Shown piece after piece: positions 52,979 through 63,710 of a DNA stretch of 64,000 nucleotides. The notes under the pieces are model-generated. The model worked only from the letters and a program-made list of their open reading frames with translations. It had not been told where the DNA came from and searched no databases. The translations under genes and the position numbers were made by a program. The number at the start of each line of letters is the position of its first letter. The first letter of the stretch is position 1. Source of the stretch: Azonexus sp. R2A61 (GTDB lineage Bacteria; Pseudomonadota; Gammaproteobacteria; Burkholderiales; Rhodocyclaceae); NCBI RefSeq assembly GCF_021401135.1, contig NZ_JACBFO010000005.1, positions 62,001 through 126,000 of the forward strand, in the 5' to 3' direction.

Positions 52979-53728
52979 ATGCGCCGTAAGATCGTTGCGG
53001 GAAACTGGAAAATGCATGGGAGCATTGCTGCAAATCGGCAATTGCTGCTTGATGTGCTGGCCGGGCTTGGCGATGTCTCCTGCGATGTTGTCGTCTGCCC
53101 GCCTTTTCCCTATCTGGCTCAGGTGGCAGAGCTTCTCCAGTCGAGCCGGGTAATGCTGGGGGCGCAGCACGTCAGCGAATTTGCGGTTGGTGCTTACACA
53201 GGCGAAGTCTCAGCGGCAATGCTGGCCGAGTTCGGTTGTCGCTATGTATTGGTCGGGCATTCGGAGCGGCGTAGTCTCTATGGCGATGACGATGCAAGGG
53301 TCGCTGCCAAGTTTCGGGCCTTGGTGGACTCGGCGCTGATACCCGTCTTGTGCGTTGGCGAGACCCTTGTGCAGCGCGAGAGGGGTGAGACTGAGGCGGT
53401 GGTGTCGCGTCAATTGGAGGCGGTGCTCGACCAGGTCGGCGTTGACGCATTTGCGTCCGGTGTGGTGGCTTACGAGCCGGTCTGGGCCATCGGTACGGGG
53501 CTTACGGCAACACCGGAGCAGGCGCAGCGGGTCCATGCTGCAATGCGCGCCTTGTTGGCGGAGCGTGATGCCGGCCTAGGGGCCGGCATGCGTATTTTGT
53601 ACGGTGGTAGTGTCAAGGCACAGAACGCTGCCGAGCTGTTTGGGCAGCCGGACATCGATGGTGGTCTGATTGGCGGGGCATCGCTGCAGTCGACGGATTT
53701 TTTGGCAATTTGCCGTGCGGCAAACTGA
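52979..53728 (+). CDS. tpiA: Triosephosphate isomerase
   Basis: Glycolytic and gluconeogenic enzyme interconverting the triose phosphates. Active-site elements: Lys in GNWKMHG, His in GHSERR and Glu in AYEPVWAIGTG; the phosphate loop is ILYGGSV. It has 249 residues. AACGGAAG lies upstream of the ATG. It precedes secG by 16 bases. Confidence 0.98.
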   Translation: MRRKIVAGNWKMHGSIAANRQLLLDVLAGLGDVSCDVVVCPPFPYLAQVAELLQSSRVMLGAQHVSEFAVGAYTGEVSAAMLAEFGCRYVLVGHSERRSLYGDDDARVAAKFRALVDSALIPVLCVGETLVQRERGETEAVVSRQLEAVLDQVGVDAFASGVVAYEPVWAIGTGLTATPEQAQRVHAAMRALLAERDAGLGAGMRILYGGSVKAQNAAELFGQPDIDGGLIGGASLQSTDFLAICRAAN

Positions 53729-53744
53729 TAGATAGGCATTGAAC

Positions 53745-54116
53745 ATGAACTGGTTGTTTTCCATCGTATTGACGGTCCACATTCTGGTGGCGCTCGCCAT
53801 CATTGGTCTGGTGCTAATGCAGCATGGCAAGGGTGCGGACATGGGGGCTGCGTTCGGTAGTGGCGCGTCCGGCAGTCTGTTTGGCGCCTCGGGCTCGGCG
53901 AATTTTCTCAGCCGAACCACGGCGGTTCTGGCGGCCGTGTTTTTTGCCACCAGTCTGACGCTTGCATTTATTGCCTCCCAAAAGCCAAAAACGTCTGGCA
54001 GTCTGATGCAGGATTCTGTACAATCGCAGCCTGTTTCGCCGGCGGCTCCTGCGGCTGGTGAAGCGCCAAAGAGCCCGGCTGCTGCTGGTTCGAAGGCGCA
54101 GGACATTCCGAAGTAA
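53745..54116 (+). CDS. secG: Protein translocase subunit SecG
   Basis: Small subunit of the SecYEG channel in the inner membrane. Two helices are visible ([20 protein letters not shown] and [20 protein letters not shown]), joined by a Gly/Ser-rich loop. A hydrophilic Ala/Pro/Ser tail follows. The ATG at 53745 is preferred to a TTG two codons earlier because TAGG is spaced eight bases from it. It has 123 residues. secG followed by tRNA-Leu is conserved across many proteobacteria. Confidence 0.95.
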   Translation: MNWLFSIVLTVHILVALAIIGLVLMQHGKGADMGAAFGSGASGSLFGASGSANFLSRTTAVLAAVFFATSLTLAFIASQKPKTSGSLMQDSVQSQPVSPAAPAAGEAPKSPAAAGSKAQDIPK

Positions 54117-54169
54117 ACGCAAGGAGTCTTCCCGGTCATAGGTCCTCTCCGGGAGGGCGGAAAATTAGT

Positions 54170-54254
54170 GCCGACGTGGTGAAATTGGTAGACACGCTAT
54201 CTTGAGGGGGTAGTGGCGCAAGCTGTGCGAGTTCGAGTCTCGCCGTCGGCACCA
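54170..54254 (+). tRNA. leuU: tRNA-Leu (anticodon GAG)
   Basis: An 85-base tRNA with CCA encoded. The acceptor stem GCCGACG / CGTCGGC pairs perfectly. The anticodon stem CTATC / GGTAG encloses TTGAGGG, with anticodon GAG at 54204-54206. A long variable arm and the GTTCGAGTC T-loop mark a class II leucine tRNA. Position between secG and nuoA is standard for betaproteobacteria. Confidence 0.97.
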
Positions 54255-54322
54255 AATAATTAACTGGGGTGGTTCGTTTTTTTGAGCCGTCTCGAATAAA
54301 ACTGACAATTTGGCGGCGGATG

Positions 54323-54694
54323 ATGGAAACCTACTTTCCTATTCTGATGTTCGTGCTAGTTGGGGTTGCGGTCGGTGTCCTGCCGGTTGCAATGGGTTTC
54401 ATTCTTGCTCCCAGCAAGCCCGATGCCGAGAAGCTATCGCCCTATGAGTGCGGCTTCGAGGCCTTCGAAGATGCGCGCATGAAGTTTGATGTGCGCTATT
54501 ACCTAGTCGCTATCCTCTTCATTCTTTTCGATCTCGAAGTTGCGTTCCTGGTCCCCTGGGCGACGATCTTCAAGGATATCGTGGCGAACGATGCCATCAA
54601 GGTTTTCGGTTTCGTCGAAATGATCGTTTTCGTTGCCATCCTGACCGTGGGCTATGTCTATGCCTGGGCCAAGGGGGCGCTCGAATGGGAATGA
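54323..54694 (+). CDS. nuoA: NADH-quinone oxidoreductase subunit A
   Basis: Membrane subunit of complex I with three helices. The family segments [14 protein letters not shown] and [19 protein letters not shown] are clear. The start is either of two adjacent ATG codons (54320 or 54323). It has 123 residues from the second. It is the first gene of the nuo operon, 68 bases after the tRNA; the leader has a TTGAGC that might be a -35, but the promoter is uncertain. Confidence 0.95.
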   Translation: METYFPILMFVLVGVAVGVLPVAMGFILAPSKPDAEKLSPYECGFEAFEDARMKFDVRYYLVAILFILFDLEVAFLVPWATIFKDIVANDAIKVFGFVEMIVFVAILTVGYVYAWAKGALEWE

Positions 54695-54703
54695 GGTCGC
54701 AAG

Positions 54704-55180
54704 ATGGCCATTGAGGGAATCCTGCAGGAAGGTTTTGTCACCACGACGGCTGACAAGCTCATTAATTACATGCGTACTGGCTCCATGTGGCCGATGACCT
54801 TCGGTCTCGCTTGCTGCGCGGTGGAGATGATTCACGCCGGCTGTTCGCGCTACGACCTTGATCGCTTCGGCGTAGTCTTCCGGCCCAGTCCGCGGCAGTC
54901 CGACGTGATGATCGTCGCTGGTACGCTGACCAACAAGATGGCGCCGGCGCTGCGCAAGGTGTATGACCAGATGGCCGAGCCGCGCTGGGTCATTTCCATG
55001 GGCTCCTGTGCCAATGGTGGCGGCTATTATCATTATTCCTATTCGGTGGTGCGCGGCTGCGACCGTATCGTGCCGGTTGACATCTATGTGCCAGGCTGTC
55101 CGCCGACGGCCGAAGCCTTGCTCTACGGCATTATCCAGCTGCAGAACAAGATTCGTCGCACCAATACCATTGCCCGCTAA
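54704..55180 (+). CDS. nuoB: NADH-quinone oxidoreductase subunit B
   Basis: Peripheral-arm subunit holding cluster N2, the last iron-sulfur center before quinone. Cys ligands are in [15 protein letters not shown] and VPGCPPT; the two adjacent cysteines are typical. It has 158 residues. It lies nine bases after nuoA. Confidence 0.97.
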   Translation: MAIEGILQEGFVTTTADKLINYMRTGSMWPMTFGLACCAVEMIHAGCSRYDLDRFGVVFRPSPRQSDVMIVAGTLTNKMAPALRKVYDQMAEPRWVISMGSCANGGGYYHYSYSVVRGCDRIVPVDIYVPGCPPTAEALLYGIIQLQNKIRRTNTIAR

Positions 55181-55199
55181 ATTTCGAGGCTGATCCCAT

Positions 55200-55805
55200 A
55201 TGTCTGCCAAGCTGGAAGCGCTTAGCCAACAACTGCAGGATCGTTTCGGGGACAAGCTGCTGTCGAAAAAGCTTGCTCTGGGCGAGTTGACCGTAGAGGT
55301 CGCTGCGGCTGATTACCTTTCGATCATGCAGGCTCTGCGTGACGAAGCGGAATTCTCTTTCGAGGAGATGATCGACCTGTGTGGGGTCGATTATTCCGAT
55401 TACGGTGCCGGTGGCTGGCAGGGTAAGCGTTTTGCCGCGGTTGTTCATCTCCTCTCGCTGACGCACAACCGGCGTCTGCGGGTGCGTGTTTTTGCCGAGA
55501 GCGATGAATTTCCGGCGGTCGATTCGATCGCATCAGTGTGGACCAGTGCCGGCTGGTTTGAGCGCGAGGCGTTCGACCTGTTCGGGATTGCCTTCGTCGG
55601 TCACGAAGACCTTCGTCGCATCCTGACCGATTATGGTTTTATCGGCCACCCGTTCCGCAAGGATTTCCCGATTTCCGGGCATGTCGAGATGCGTTACGAC
55701 CCAGATCAGGGGCGTGTCGTCTATCAGCCCGTGACCATTGAACCGCGTGAAAACACGCCGCGCATTGTCCGCGAAGATACCTACGGGGATCCGGCACATG
55801 GCTGA
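55200..55805 (+). CDS. nuoC: NADH-quinone oxidoreductase subunit C
   Basis: Peripheral-arm subunit (30-kDa type) that packs against NuoD. The signature [20 protein letters not shown] is present, followed by HPFRKDFPI. It has 201 residues as a separate protein; in E. coli nuoC and nuoD are fused, so the split form fits betaproteobacteria. Its end overlaps the nuoD start by eight bases. Confidence 0.97.
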   Translation: MSAKLEALSQQLQDRFGDKLLSKKLALGELTVEVAAADYLSIMQALRDEAEFSFEEMIDLCGVDYSDYGAGGWQGKRFAAVVHLLSLTHNRRLRVRVFAESDEFPAVDSIASVWTSAGWFEREAFDLFGIAFVGHEDLRRILTDYGFIGHPFRKDFPISGHVEMRYDPDQGRVVYQPVTIEPRENTPRIVREDTYGDPAHG

Positions 55806-57051
55806 TATCCGCAATTTCACCCTCAACTTCGGTCCGCAGCACCCGGCGGCGCACGGCGTACTGCGTCTCGTGCTTGAGCTGGATGGCGAAGTCGTCCAGC
55901 GTGCCGACCCGCATATCGGTCTGCTTCATCGGGGTACCGAAAAGCTTGCCGAGACCCGTACCTGGGTGCAGTCAGTGCCGTACATGGATCGTCTCGACTA
56001 TGTGTCGACGATGTCCAACGAGCACGCCTACTGTCTGGCGGTCGAGAAGCTGCTACAGATTGAGGTGCCAGAGCGCGGCAGGTACATCCGCACGATGTTC
56101 GACGAAATCACGCGCATCTTGAACCACCTGCTGTGGATCGGTTGTCATGCGCTCGACGTCGGTGCGATGACCATGGCGCTTTATACCTTCCGCGAGCGCG
56201 AAGATTTGATGGATGCCTACGAGGCGGTCTGTGGGGCGCGTCTGCACGCAGCCTACTACCGGCCCGGCGGTGTCTATCGAGATCTGCCCGATCGCATGCC
56301 GCAATATCGTGAATCGACCTGGACCAATGCTGCACGTGCCAAGGCCATGAACGAGAATCGCGGCGGCTCCTTGCTGGATTTTCTGGAAAATTTCACCGAG
56401 CGTTTTCCGAAATATCATGCCGAATATCACACCCTGCTGACAGATAACCGCATCTGGAAGCAGCGTCTGGTCAATGTTGGTGTCGTCAGTCCGGAGCGTG
56501 CCAAGCAACTGGGTTTCACCGGTGCCATGCTGCGCGGTTCTGGCATCGAATGGGATTTGCGCAAGAAGCAGCCCTATGCGGCTTATGACAAAGTCGATTT
56601 CGACGTGCCCGTCGGCGTTAACGGTGACAGCTACGACCGTTACCTCGTGCGCATGGAAGAGATGCTGCAGTCGAACCGCATCGTGAAGCAGTGTATTGCT
56701 TGGCTGCGTGCCAATCCGGGACCGGTGATCACCGACAACCACAAGGTGGCACCGCCGCAACGTGAATCCATGAAATCCAACATGGAAGAGCTGATTCACC
56801 ATTTCAAGCTGTTTACCGAAGGGATTCACGTGTCGCCGGGCGAAGCCTATGCGGCCGTCGAACATCCGAAGGGCGAATTCGGTATCTACTTCATCTCGGA
56901 TGGCGCGAACAAGCCATACCGGATGAAGATTCGTGCTCCGGGCTTCGCTCATCTGGCCGCCATGGATGAAATGGCGACCGGGCACATGCTGGCCGACGTC
57001 GTTACGATCATCGGCTCCCAGGATATTGTTTTTGGCGAGATCGACCGCTGA
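55798..57051 (+). CDS. nuoD: NADH-quinone oxidoreductase subunit D
   Basis: 49-kDa type subunit that forms the quinone-binding pocket with NuoB. The start [20 protein letters not shown] matches family N-termini; [12 protein letters not shown] and the C-terminal FGEIDR are also standard. It has 417 residues. It overlaps nuoC and nuoE (1 base, TGATG). Confidence 0.98.
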   Translation: MADIRNFTLNFGPQHPAAHGVLRLVLELDGEVVQRADPHIGLLHRGTEKLAETRTWVQSVPYMDRLDYVSTMSNEHAYCLAVEKLLQIEVPERGRYIRTMFDEITRILNHLLWIGCHALDVGAMTMALYTFREREDLMDAYEAVCGARLHAAYYRPGGVYRDLPDRMPQYRESTWTNAARAKAMNENRGGSLLDFLENFTERFPKYHAEYHTLLTDNRIWKQRLVNVGVVSPERAKQLGFTGAMLRGSGIEWDLRKKQPYAAYDKVDFDVPVGVNGDSYDRYLVRMEEMLQSNRIVKQCIAWLRANPGPVITDNHKVAPPQRESMKSNMEELIHHFKLFTEGIHVSPGEAYAAVEHPKGEFGIYFISDGANKPYRMKIRAPGFAHLAAMDEMATGHMLADVVTIIGSQDIVFGEIDR

Positions 57052-57524
57052 TGTTTTCCGCTGAAACCCTACAGAAATTTGCCCGCGAGGTCGCCAAGTA
57101 TCCGGCCGACCAGAAACAGTCCGCAGTCATGGCCTGTCTGGCTCATGCTCAGGAAGAAAAGGGCTGGTTGCCACCCGAGGCGATCGAGGCTGTGGCCAAC
57201 TATCTCAGTATGCCGCCGATCGCGGCCTACGAGGTCGCTTCGTTCTACAACATGTACGACCTCAAGCCGCTCGGCAAGTACAAGATCACGGTCTGTACCA
57301 ACCTGCCGTGCGCGCTTTCCGGCGGTTATCACGCCGGCGAGTATCTGCAGCACAAGCTGGGTATTGGCTACAACGAGACCACTGCCGATGGCAAATTCAC
57401 GCTGAAGGAAGGCGAGTGCATGGGCGCCTGCGGCGATGCGCCGGTGTTCATCGTCAATAACCGTTCGATGTGCAGCCACATGCATCCGGAACAGATCGAC
57501 AAGCTGCTCGAGGAGTGCAAATAA
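57051..57524 (+). CDS. nuoE: NADH-quinone oxidoreductase subunit E
   Basis: 24-kDa type subunit with a [2Fe-2S] cluster of thioredoxin-like fold. The four ligands are in CTNLPC and CMGACGDAP. It has 157 residues. It overlaps nuoF by one base. Confidence 0.97.
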   Translation: MFSAETLQKFAREVAKYPADQKQSAVMACLAHAQEEKGWLPPEAIEAVANYLSMPPIAAYEVASFYNMYDLKPLGKYKITVCTNLPCALSGGYHAGEYLQHKLGIGYNETTADGKFTLKEGECMGACGDAPVFIVNNRSMCSHMHPEQIDKLLEECK

Positions 57525-58852
57525 TGGCCATGATGGGGGCAATCAACCCGGTCCTGATGGCCGGTCTGAACGGTGACGACGGCTGGCACCTGAAGGATTA
57601 CGTCGCGCGTGGCGGTTACGAGCAGCTGAAGCGCATCCTGCAAACCGGTCTGACCCAGGAAGACGTGATCAGCGAGGTCAAGAAATCCGCGTTGCGTGGT
57701 CGGGGCGGTGCGGGTTTTCCGACTGGACTGAAGTGGTCCTTCATGCCGCGCTCCTTCCCGGGTGACAAGTATGTCGTCTGTAACACCGACGAAGGTGAGC
57801 CGGGGACCTTCAAGGACCGTGACATCATGCGCTACAACCCGCATGCGGTCATCGAAGGAATGATTATTGCCGGCTTTGCGATGGGTGCCAGTCGCGGGTA
57901 CAACTACGTTCACGGCGAAATCTGGGAAATCTACCAGCGCTTTGAGGCAGCCCTAGACGAGGCTCGCGCGGCCGGGTTGCTGGGCCAGAAGATTCTTGGC
58001 ACCGAATTTTCCTTCGAGTTGTTCGCCCACCACGGTTACGGTGCCTACATCTGCGGCGAGGAAACCGCGCTGCTCGAATCGATCGAAGGCAAGAAGGGCC
58101 AGCCGCGCTTCAAGCCGCCGTTCCCGGCCTCCTTCGGTCTGTACGGCAAGCCGACGACGATCAACAACACGGAAACCTTTGCCTCCATTCCCTTCATCCT
58201 GAAGATGGGCGGCGAGGAGTTCCTCAACCTGGGCAAGCCGAACAACGGCGGCACCAAGCTGTTCTCGGTGTCCGGCCATGTCAATCGCCCGGGTAACTAC
58301 GAAATTCCGCTTGGTACCTCGTTTGCACAACTGCTTGAAATGTGCGGCGGTATGAGAGGCGGACGCAAGCTGAAGGCAGTGATTCCTGGTGGGTCATCGG
58401 CGCCGGTATTGCCGGCCGAGGTGATCATGGATTGCACGATGGATTACGACTCGATCAGCAAGGCGGGTTCGATGCTCGGCTCCGGTGCCGTGATCGTCAT
58501 GGACGAGACGGTGTGCATGGTCAAGGCGCTAGAGCGCTTGTCGTTCTTCTATCACGAAGAATCCTGCGGCCAGTGCACGCCCTGCCGTGAGGGAACGGCG
58601 TGGATGTACAAGGTGGTGCATCGCATCGAGAACGGTCAGGGCAAACCGGAGGATCTGGATCTGCTCAACAGCGTGCTCGGCAACATCGCCGGTCGTACCA
58701 TCTGTGCGCTCGGTGACGCGGCAGCCTTCCCGGTGCAAAGCTTCATCAAGCATTTCGGCAAGGAGTTCGAGCACCACATCGAACACAAGACCTGTCTGGT
58801 GCCGAAGGACGTGCAGTGGGCCGGCAGCGGCTTCCACAAGATTCCGGCCTGA
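57524..58852 (+). CDS. nuoF: NADH-quinone oxidoreductase subunit F
   Basis: NADH- and FMN-binding subunit with cluster N3. [13 protein letters not shown] binds nucleotide, FMN is bound near [13 protein letters not shown], and the [4Fe-4S] ligands are in [12 protein letters not shown] and a later Cys (TICALGD). It has 442 residues from the ATG at 57524, which overlaps the nuoE stop. Confidence 0.98.
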   Translation: MAMMGAINPVLMAGLNGDDGWHLKDYVARGGYEQLKRILQTGLTQEDVISEVKKSALRGRGGAGFPTGLKWSFMPRSFPGDKYVVCNTDEGEPGTFKDRDIMRYNPHAVIEGMIIAGFAMGASRGYNYVHGEIWEIYQRFEAALDEARAAGLLGQKILGTEFSFELFAHHGYGAYICGEETALLESIEGKKGQPRFKPPFPASFGLYGKPTTINNTETFASIPFILKMGGEEFLNLGKPNNGGTKLFSVSGHVNRPGNYEIPLGTSFAQLLEMCGGMRGGRKLKAVIPGGSSAPVLPAEVIMDCTMDYDSISKAGSMLGSGAVIVMDETVCMVKALERLSFFYHEESCGQCTPCREGTAWMYKVVHRIENGQGKPEDLDLLNSVLGNIAGRTICALGDAAAFPVQSFIKHFGKEFEHHIEHKTCLVPKDVQWAGSGFHKIPA

Positions 58853-58891
58853 CGGCCTGGTTGTCAAAGAAACTGGCTACAAGGTAGCGAC

Positions 58892-61225
58892 ATGCTAGAA
58901 ATCGAAATCGACGGCAAGAAAGCGCAAGTGCCCGACGGCAGCACGGTGATGGATGCCGCGCAGCAGTTGGGTGTTTACATCCCGCATTTCTGCTATCACA
59001 AGAAACTCTCGATTGCCGCCAACTGCCGGATGTGTCTGGTGCAGGTCGAGAAGGCGCCGAAGCCGTTGCCTGCCTGCGCGACGCCGGTGACCAACGGCAT
59101 GAAGGTGTTTACGCACTCCGATCTGGCGGTCAAGGCGCAGAAGGGGGTGATGGAATTCCTGCTGATCAATCACCCGCTCGACTGTCCGATCTGCGATCAG
59201 GGCGGCGAGTGTCAGTTGCAGGACATGTCCGTCGGTTACGGCCCGATGCAGAGCCGCTACACCGAGGAAAAGCACGTCGTCTTCCACAAGAACGTCGGTC
59301 CGCTGATTTCGATGGAGGAAATGAGCCGCTGCATCCACTGCACGCGCTGCGTTCGCTTCGGCCAGGAAATTGCTGGCGTGATGGAACTCGGCATGGCCAA
59401 CCGCAACATGCACTCCGAGATCATGACTTTCGTCGGTCGCACGGTCGACTCCGAATTGTCGGGAAATATGATCGACCTGTGCCCGGTCGGCGCTCTGACT
59501 TCCAAGCCGTTCCGCTATACGGCCCGCTCTTGGGAGTTGCAACGCCGCAAGTCGGTCAGCCCGCACGATTCGGTGGGTGCCAATCTGGTCGTTCAGGTCA
59601 AGCACGACAACGTGATGCGCGTTTTGCCGCGCGAGAATGAAGCCGTCAATGAGTGCTGGATTTCCGACAAGGAACGTTTCGCCTACCAGGCCCTGAATTC
59701 CGATGAGCGCTTGACCCGTCCGATGGTCAAGCAGGGTGGGGAATGGCGGGAAGTCGACTGGAATGTGGCGCTGGACTATGTCGCTCACGGGCTGAAGGAT
59801 GTTGCCCGCAATCATGGCGGCGATGCACTGGCGGCACTGGCGGCGCAGCATGCCACGGTTGAAGAACTCTTCCTGCTGGGCAAGGTTTTCAAGGGCCTGG
59901 GTAGCGGCAACATCGACTTCCGTCCTCGGCAAAGCGACTTTTCGAGCGACTTCAAGCGTGCCGGTGCGCCGTGGTTGGGCATGCGTCTGGCCGATATCAA
60001 GGATCTCGATGCCGCGCTCGTTGTCGGCTCTTTCCTGCGCAAGGATCATCCGCTGATCGCACAGCGTCTGCGTCAGGCAGCCAAGAAATATACCAAAGTA
60101 AGCCTGTTGTCGGTGACAGCCGACGACCAACTGATCAGTCTGCACGGTCGTCTGACGGTTGCGCCGTCGCAATTGGCTGCTGCGCTGGCGGCGATCGTCA
60201 AGGCGGCTGCCGAATCCAAGGGGGTTGCCGTTCCTGTCGACCTGACATCGGTCACTGTTTGCGAAGAAAGCCGCAAGATCGCGCAGAGCTTGCTGGAAGG
60301 CGAAAAGCGCGCGGTATTCCTCGGCAATGTGGCGACGCAATCTGCCGAGGCGACACAGATTCACCTGCTGGCCAACCTGTTGGGTGAATTGACCGGTGCC
60401 AGCGTCGGTTTCCTTGGCGAAGGTGCGAATACCGTTGGTGCTCACCTGGCCTGGGCCCTGCCGAGCAATGCCAATGCTCGTCAGATGTTCGAACAACCGC
60501 GCAAGGCCTATGTTCTGCTCGGCATCGAGCCTGAACTCGATTGCGCCAATCCACAGCAGGTATTGTCTGCACTCAAGCAGGCCTCAATGGTGGTGGCACT
60601 CTCCGCTTTCAAGCATGGGCCAGCGTTCGACTATGCCGACGTGATGTTGCCGGTTGCTCCTTATACCGAAACCTCCGGTACTTTCGTCAACATCGAAGGC
60701 CGCGTGCAGTCGTTCAATGGTGTGGTCAAGCCGCGCGGTGATGCCCGTCCGGCCTGGAAAGTGTTGCGAGTGCTGGGCAATGTCCTGAACCTGTCGGGCT
60801 TCGACTACACCAGCAGCGAGCAGGTTCGTGACGAGGTGCTCGGTACCGACGTTGAATTTGCCGCTGGCCTGAACAATGGCTTGAACGGCATTTCCATCGA
60901 CTTGTCGGCGTCGACCGCAGCAGGCTTGCAACGGATTGCCGACGTGCCGATCCACTTTGCCGATCCGCTGGCCCGTCGTGCGCCGGCGCTGTTGCAGACG
61001 GCTGACGGCGTCGCGCCTACCCTGCGTGCTGCCGCCGCGACGCTGGCGGCCATCGGCGTCGAGCCCGGTGCATCGGTGCGGGTTCGTCAGGGCAATGGCG
61101 AGACCGTGCTGGTCGCCCGTCTCGACGACAAGGTGCCGGCCGGCTGCGTGCGCGTCGCCGCGGCGCATCCGACGACTGCGATGCTGGGCGAAATGTTCGG
61201 CGACATCTCCGTGGAGCGTGCATAA
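58892..61225 (+). CDS. nuoG: NADH-quinone oxidoreductase subunit G
   Basis: Largest peripheral subunit, 777 residues. The N-terminal ferredoxin domain has a [2Fe-2S] site (CYHKKLSIAANCRMC..C). The His/Cys [4Fe-4S] motif (HPLDCPICDQGGECQLQD) and a second cluster (CIHCTRCVRFG) follow. The rest is a molybdopterin-oxidoreductase-like region that no longer binds the cofactor. nuoH starts at the base after its stop. Confidence 0.97.
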   Translation: MLEIEIDGKKAQVPDGSTVMDAAQQLGVYIPHFCYHKKLSIAANCRMCLVQVEKAPKPLPACATPVTNGMKVFTHSDLAVKAQKGVMEFLLINHPLDCPICDQGGECQLQDMSVGYGPMQSRYTEEKHVVFHKNVGPLISMEEMSRCIHCTRCVRFGQEIAGVMELGMANRNMHSEIMTFVGRTVDSELSGNMIDLCPVGALTSKPFRYTARSWELQRRKSVSPHDSVGANLVVQVKHDNVMRVLPRENEAVNECWISDKERFAYQALNSDERLTRPMVKQGGEWREVDWNVALDYVAHGLKDVARNHGGDALAALAAQHATVEELFLLGKVFKGLGSGNIDFRPRQSDFSSDFKRAGAPWLGMRLADIKDLDAALVVGSFLRKDHPLIAQRLRQAAKKYTKVSLLSVTADDQLISLHGRLTVAPSQLAAALAAIVKAAAESKGVAVPVDLTSVTVCEESRKIAQSLLEGEKRAVFLGNVATQSAEATQIHLLANLLGELTGASVGFLGEGANTVGAHLAWALPSNANARQMFEQPRKAYVLLGIEPELDCANPQQVLSALKQASMVVALSAFKHGPAFDYADVMLPVAPYTETSGTFVNIEGRVQSFNGVVKPRGDARPAWKVLRVLGNVLNLSGFDYTSSEQVRDEVLGTDVEFAAGLNNGLNGISIDLSASTAAGLQRIADVPIHFADPLARRAPALLQTADGVAPTLRAAAATLAAIGVEPGASVRVRQGNGETVLVARLDDKVPAGCVRVAAAHPTTAMLGEMFGDISVERA

Positions 61226-62275
61226 ATGGACGCACTGATGAATTTCGGACAGGGTATGTTCGGCGGCGCCTGGCCGGCCGTATGGACCCTGATCAAGATT
61301 GTCCTGATCGTCGCGCCGCTGATGCTCGGGGTTGCCTACCTGACCTATTTCGAGCGGAAGGTGATCGGCTTCATGCAGGTGCGTATCGGTCCCAACCGGG
61401 TCGGTCCGCTTGGCCTGATTCAACCGATCGCCGATGGTCTCAAGCTGCTGCTGAAGGAAATCATCGTGCCGAGCGGCGCGAACAAGGCGGTGTTCATCAT
61501 CGCTCCGATGCTGGCCATCGGGCCGGCGCTGGCCGTCTGGGCCGTCGTCCCCTTTACCGATTCCCTGGTGCTTGCCAACATTGATGCCAGCCTGCTCTAT
61601 ATCATGGCGATCAGTTCGATCGGGGTGTACGGCATCATCCTGTCCGGCTGGGCTTCGAATTCGAAATACGCCTTCCTCGGCGCCCTGCGTTCGGCGGCCC
61701 AGATGGTGTCCTACGAAATCGCGATGGGTTTCTCGCTGATCACCGTACTGATGATCTCGAATAGCCTGAATCTGGTCGATATTGTCAATGGCCAGGCCAG
61801 CGGGCGTTTTGCGGACTACGGCCTGGGCGTGTTGTCGTGGAACTGGTTGCCGCTGCTGCCGATGTTCGTGGTTTACCTCATTTCCGGTACCGCTGAGTTG
61901 AACCGCGCACCGTTCGATATCGCCGAAGGCGAGTCGGAAATCGTAGCCGGTTTCCACGTCGAATACTCCGGCATGGCCTTTGCGCTGTTCTTCCTGGCCG
62001 AATACGCGAACATGTTCCTGATCGCAGCGCTGACCTCGCTGCTCTTCCTCGGTGGCTGGCTGTCGCCGGTGGGCTTCCTGCCCGACGGAATTCTCTGGCT
62101 GTTCGCCAAGATGGCCTTCGTGCTTTTCCTTTTCCTGTGGTTCCGCGCCACCTTCCCCCGTTACCGTTACGACTTGCTGATGCGCCTTGGCTGGAAGGTT
62201 TTCCTGCCGTTGTGTCTCATCTGGCTGGTCGTGGTCGGGGTGTGGATGCTGTCACCGCTGAATATCTGGAACTGA
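61226..62275 (+). CDS. nuoH: NADH-quinone oxidoreductase subunit H
   Basis: Membrane subunit that completes the quinone cavity at the junction of both arms. About eight helices; the signatures [20 protein letters not shown] and [16 protein letters not shown] are clear. It has 349 residues. Confidence 0.98.
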   Translation: MDALMNFGQGMFGGAWPAVWTLIKIVLIVAPLMLGVAYLTYFERKVIGFMQVRIGPNRVGPLGLIQPIADGLKLLLKEIIVPSGANKAVFIIAPMLAIGPALAVWAVVPFTDSLVLANIDASLLYIMAISSIGVYGIILSGWASNSKYAFLGALRSAAQMVSYEIAMGFSLITVLMISNSLNLVDIVNGQASGRFADYGLGVLSWNWLPLLPMFVVYLISGTAELNRAPFDIAEGESEIVAGFHVEYSGMAFALFFLAEYANMFLIAALTSLLFLGGWLSPVGFLPDGILWLFAKMAFVLFLFLWFRATFPRYRYDLLMRLGWKVFLPLCLIWLVVVGVWMLSPLNIWN

Positions 62276-62285
62276 GGAGAGACGA

Positions 62286-62774
62286 ATGGGTTCGATGAAG
62301 GAAGTCTTCAACAGCCTCTTCCTCAAGGAGCTGTTGAAGGGCATGTCGGTGACGGGCAAGTATTTCTTTGCTCGCAAGATTACCGTGCAATACCCGGAGG
62401 AAAAGACGCCGCAGAGTTTCCGTTTCCGGGGGCTGCACGCATTGCGGCGTTATCCCAACGGCGAGGAGCGCTGTATCGCCTGCAAGCTGTGCGAAGCAAT
62501 CTGTCCGGCCATGGCGATCACCATCGACGCCGAGCCGCGCGACGATGGCTCGCGCCGCACAACGCGCTACGACATCGATCTGACCAAGTGCATCTTCTGC
62601 GGTTTCTGCGAGGAAGCCTGTCCGGTCGATGCCATCGTCGAGACGCGCATTTTCGAATATCACGGCGAAAAGCGCGGTGATCTCTACTACACCAAGCAGA
62701 TGCTGCTGGCCAACGGTGATCGCTACGAAGCGCAGATTGCCGAAGACCGCGCGCTGGATGCGACTTACCGCTGA
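62286..62774 (+). CDS. nuoI: NADH-quinone oxidoreductase subunit I
   Basis: Subunit carrying clusters N6a and N6b. Two [4Fe-4S] motifs: [12 protein letters not shown] and [12 protein letters not shown]. It has 162 residues. It lies ten bases after nuoH with GAGGAGAG upstream. Confidence 0.98.
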   Translation: MGSMKEVFNSLFLKELLKGMSVTGKYFFARKITVQYPEEKTPQSFRFRGLHALRRYPNGEERCIACKLCEAICPAMAITIDAEPRDDGSRRTTRYDIDLTKCIFCGFCEEACPVDAIVETRIFEYHGEKRGDLYYTKQMLLANGDRYEAQIAEDRALDATYR

Positions 62775-62786
62775 CAGGATACCGAG

Positions 62787-63383
62787 ATGGATTTCCCGAC
62801 CTTCGTCTTCTTTTTCCTCTCCGCGATTCTGGTTTTCGCCGCGTTGCGCGTGATCACGGCGCGCAATCCGGTCTATGCCGCCCTGCACCTGATGCTTGCC
62901 TTCTTTACCTGCGGCGGCATCTGGGCACTGCTGCAGGCCGAGTTTCTGGCGATTGCAATCATTCTGGTGTATGTCGGCGCGGTGATGGTGCTGTTCCTGT
63001 TCGTCGTCATGATGCTTGACATCAATCTGGACCGTATCCGTCAGGGCTTCTGGAACTATCTGCCGCTGGGGGCTGTGCTCGGTTTTCTGATGGTGCTCGA
63101 AATGGGCCTGGTGCTGGGCAGCAAGTACTTCCAGGTGCCGGCGGCGGAAGCCGTGGTGCCGGCGGGGGTTTCGAACACCAAGGAAATCGGGGCGCTGATG
63201 TTCACCGACTACGTCTACCCGTTCGAATTGGCCTCCATCATCCTGCTGGTCGGCATGATCGCCGCCATCGTCCTGACCTATCGCGGGCCGAAGAAATCGA
63301 AGATTTCCAACCCGAATACGCAGGTCTTCGTAAAGGCCAAGGACCGCATGCGCGTGGTTCAGATGCCTGTTGAAAAAGACTGA
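62787..63383 (+). CDS. nuoJ: NADH-quinone oxidoreductase subunit J
   Basis: Membrane subunit with five helices, including the distorted helix region IILVYVGAVMVLFLFVVMML that matters for proton coupling. It has 198 residues. It lies 12 bases after nuoI. Confidence 0.96.
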   Translation: MDFPTFVFFFLSAILVFAALRVITARNPVYAALHLMLAFFTCGGIWALLQAEFLAIAIILVYVGAVMVLFLFVVMMLDINLDRIRQGFWNYLPLGAVLGFLMVLEMGLVLGSKYFQVPAAEAVVPAGVSNTKEIGALMFTDYVYPFELASIILLVGMIAAIVLTYRGPKKSKISNPNTQVFVKAKDRMRVVQMPVEKD

Positions 63384-63395
63384 TCCGGGGCCAAC

Positions 63396-63707
63396 ATGCT
63401 GACGCTTTCCTTATCCCATTTCCTGATCCTCGGCGCGATCCTGTTCGCGATCAGCGTGGTCGGCATCTTCCTCAACCGGAAGAATCTGATCGTCCTGCTG
63501 ATGGCCATCGAACTGATGCTGCTTGCGGTCAACATGAATTTCGTCGCGTTTTCGCATTATCTGGGCGATCTCTCCGGACAGATTTTCGTTTTCTTCATCC
63601 TGACCGTCGCGGCGGCCGAGGCAGCTATCGGCCTGGCCATCCTGATCGTGCTGTTCCGCAACCTCAAGAGCATCCATGTGGATGACCTGGGCAGCCTGAA
63701 GGGTTAA
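63396..63707 (+). CDS. nuoK: NADH-quinone oxidoreductase subunit K
   Basis: Small three-helix membrane subunit, MrpC-like. The conserved Glu residues are in [19 protein letters not shown] and [12 protein letters not shown]. It has 103 residues, slightly above the usual 100-101. It lies 12 bases after nuoJ. Confidence 0.97.
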   Translation: MLTLSLSHFLILGAILFAISVVGIFLNRKNLIVLLMAIELMLLAVNMNFVAFSHYLGDLSGQIFVFFILTVAAAEAAIGLAILIVLFRNLKSIHVDDLGSLKG

Positions 63708-63710
63708 TCC

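Noticed and set aside
58895-60496. A 533-codon open frame opposite nuoG
   Set aside because: Entirely inside a conserved complex I gene and without recognisable motifs.
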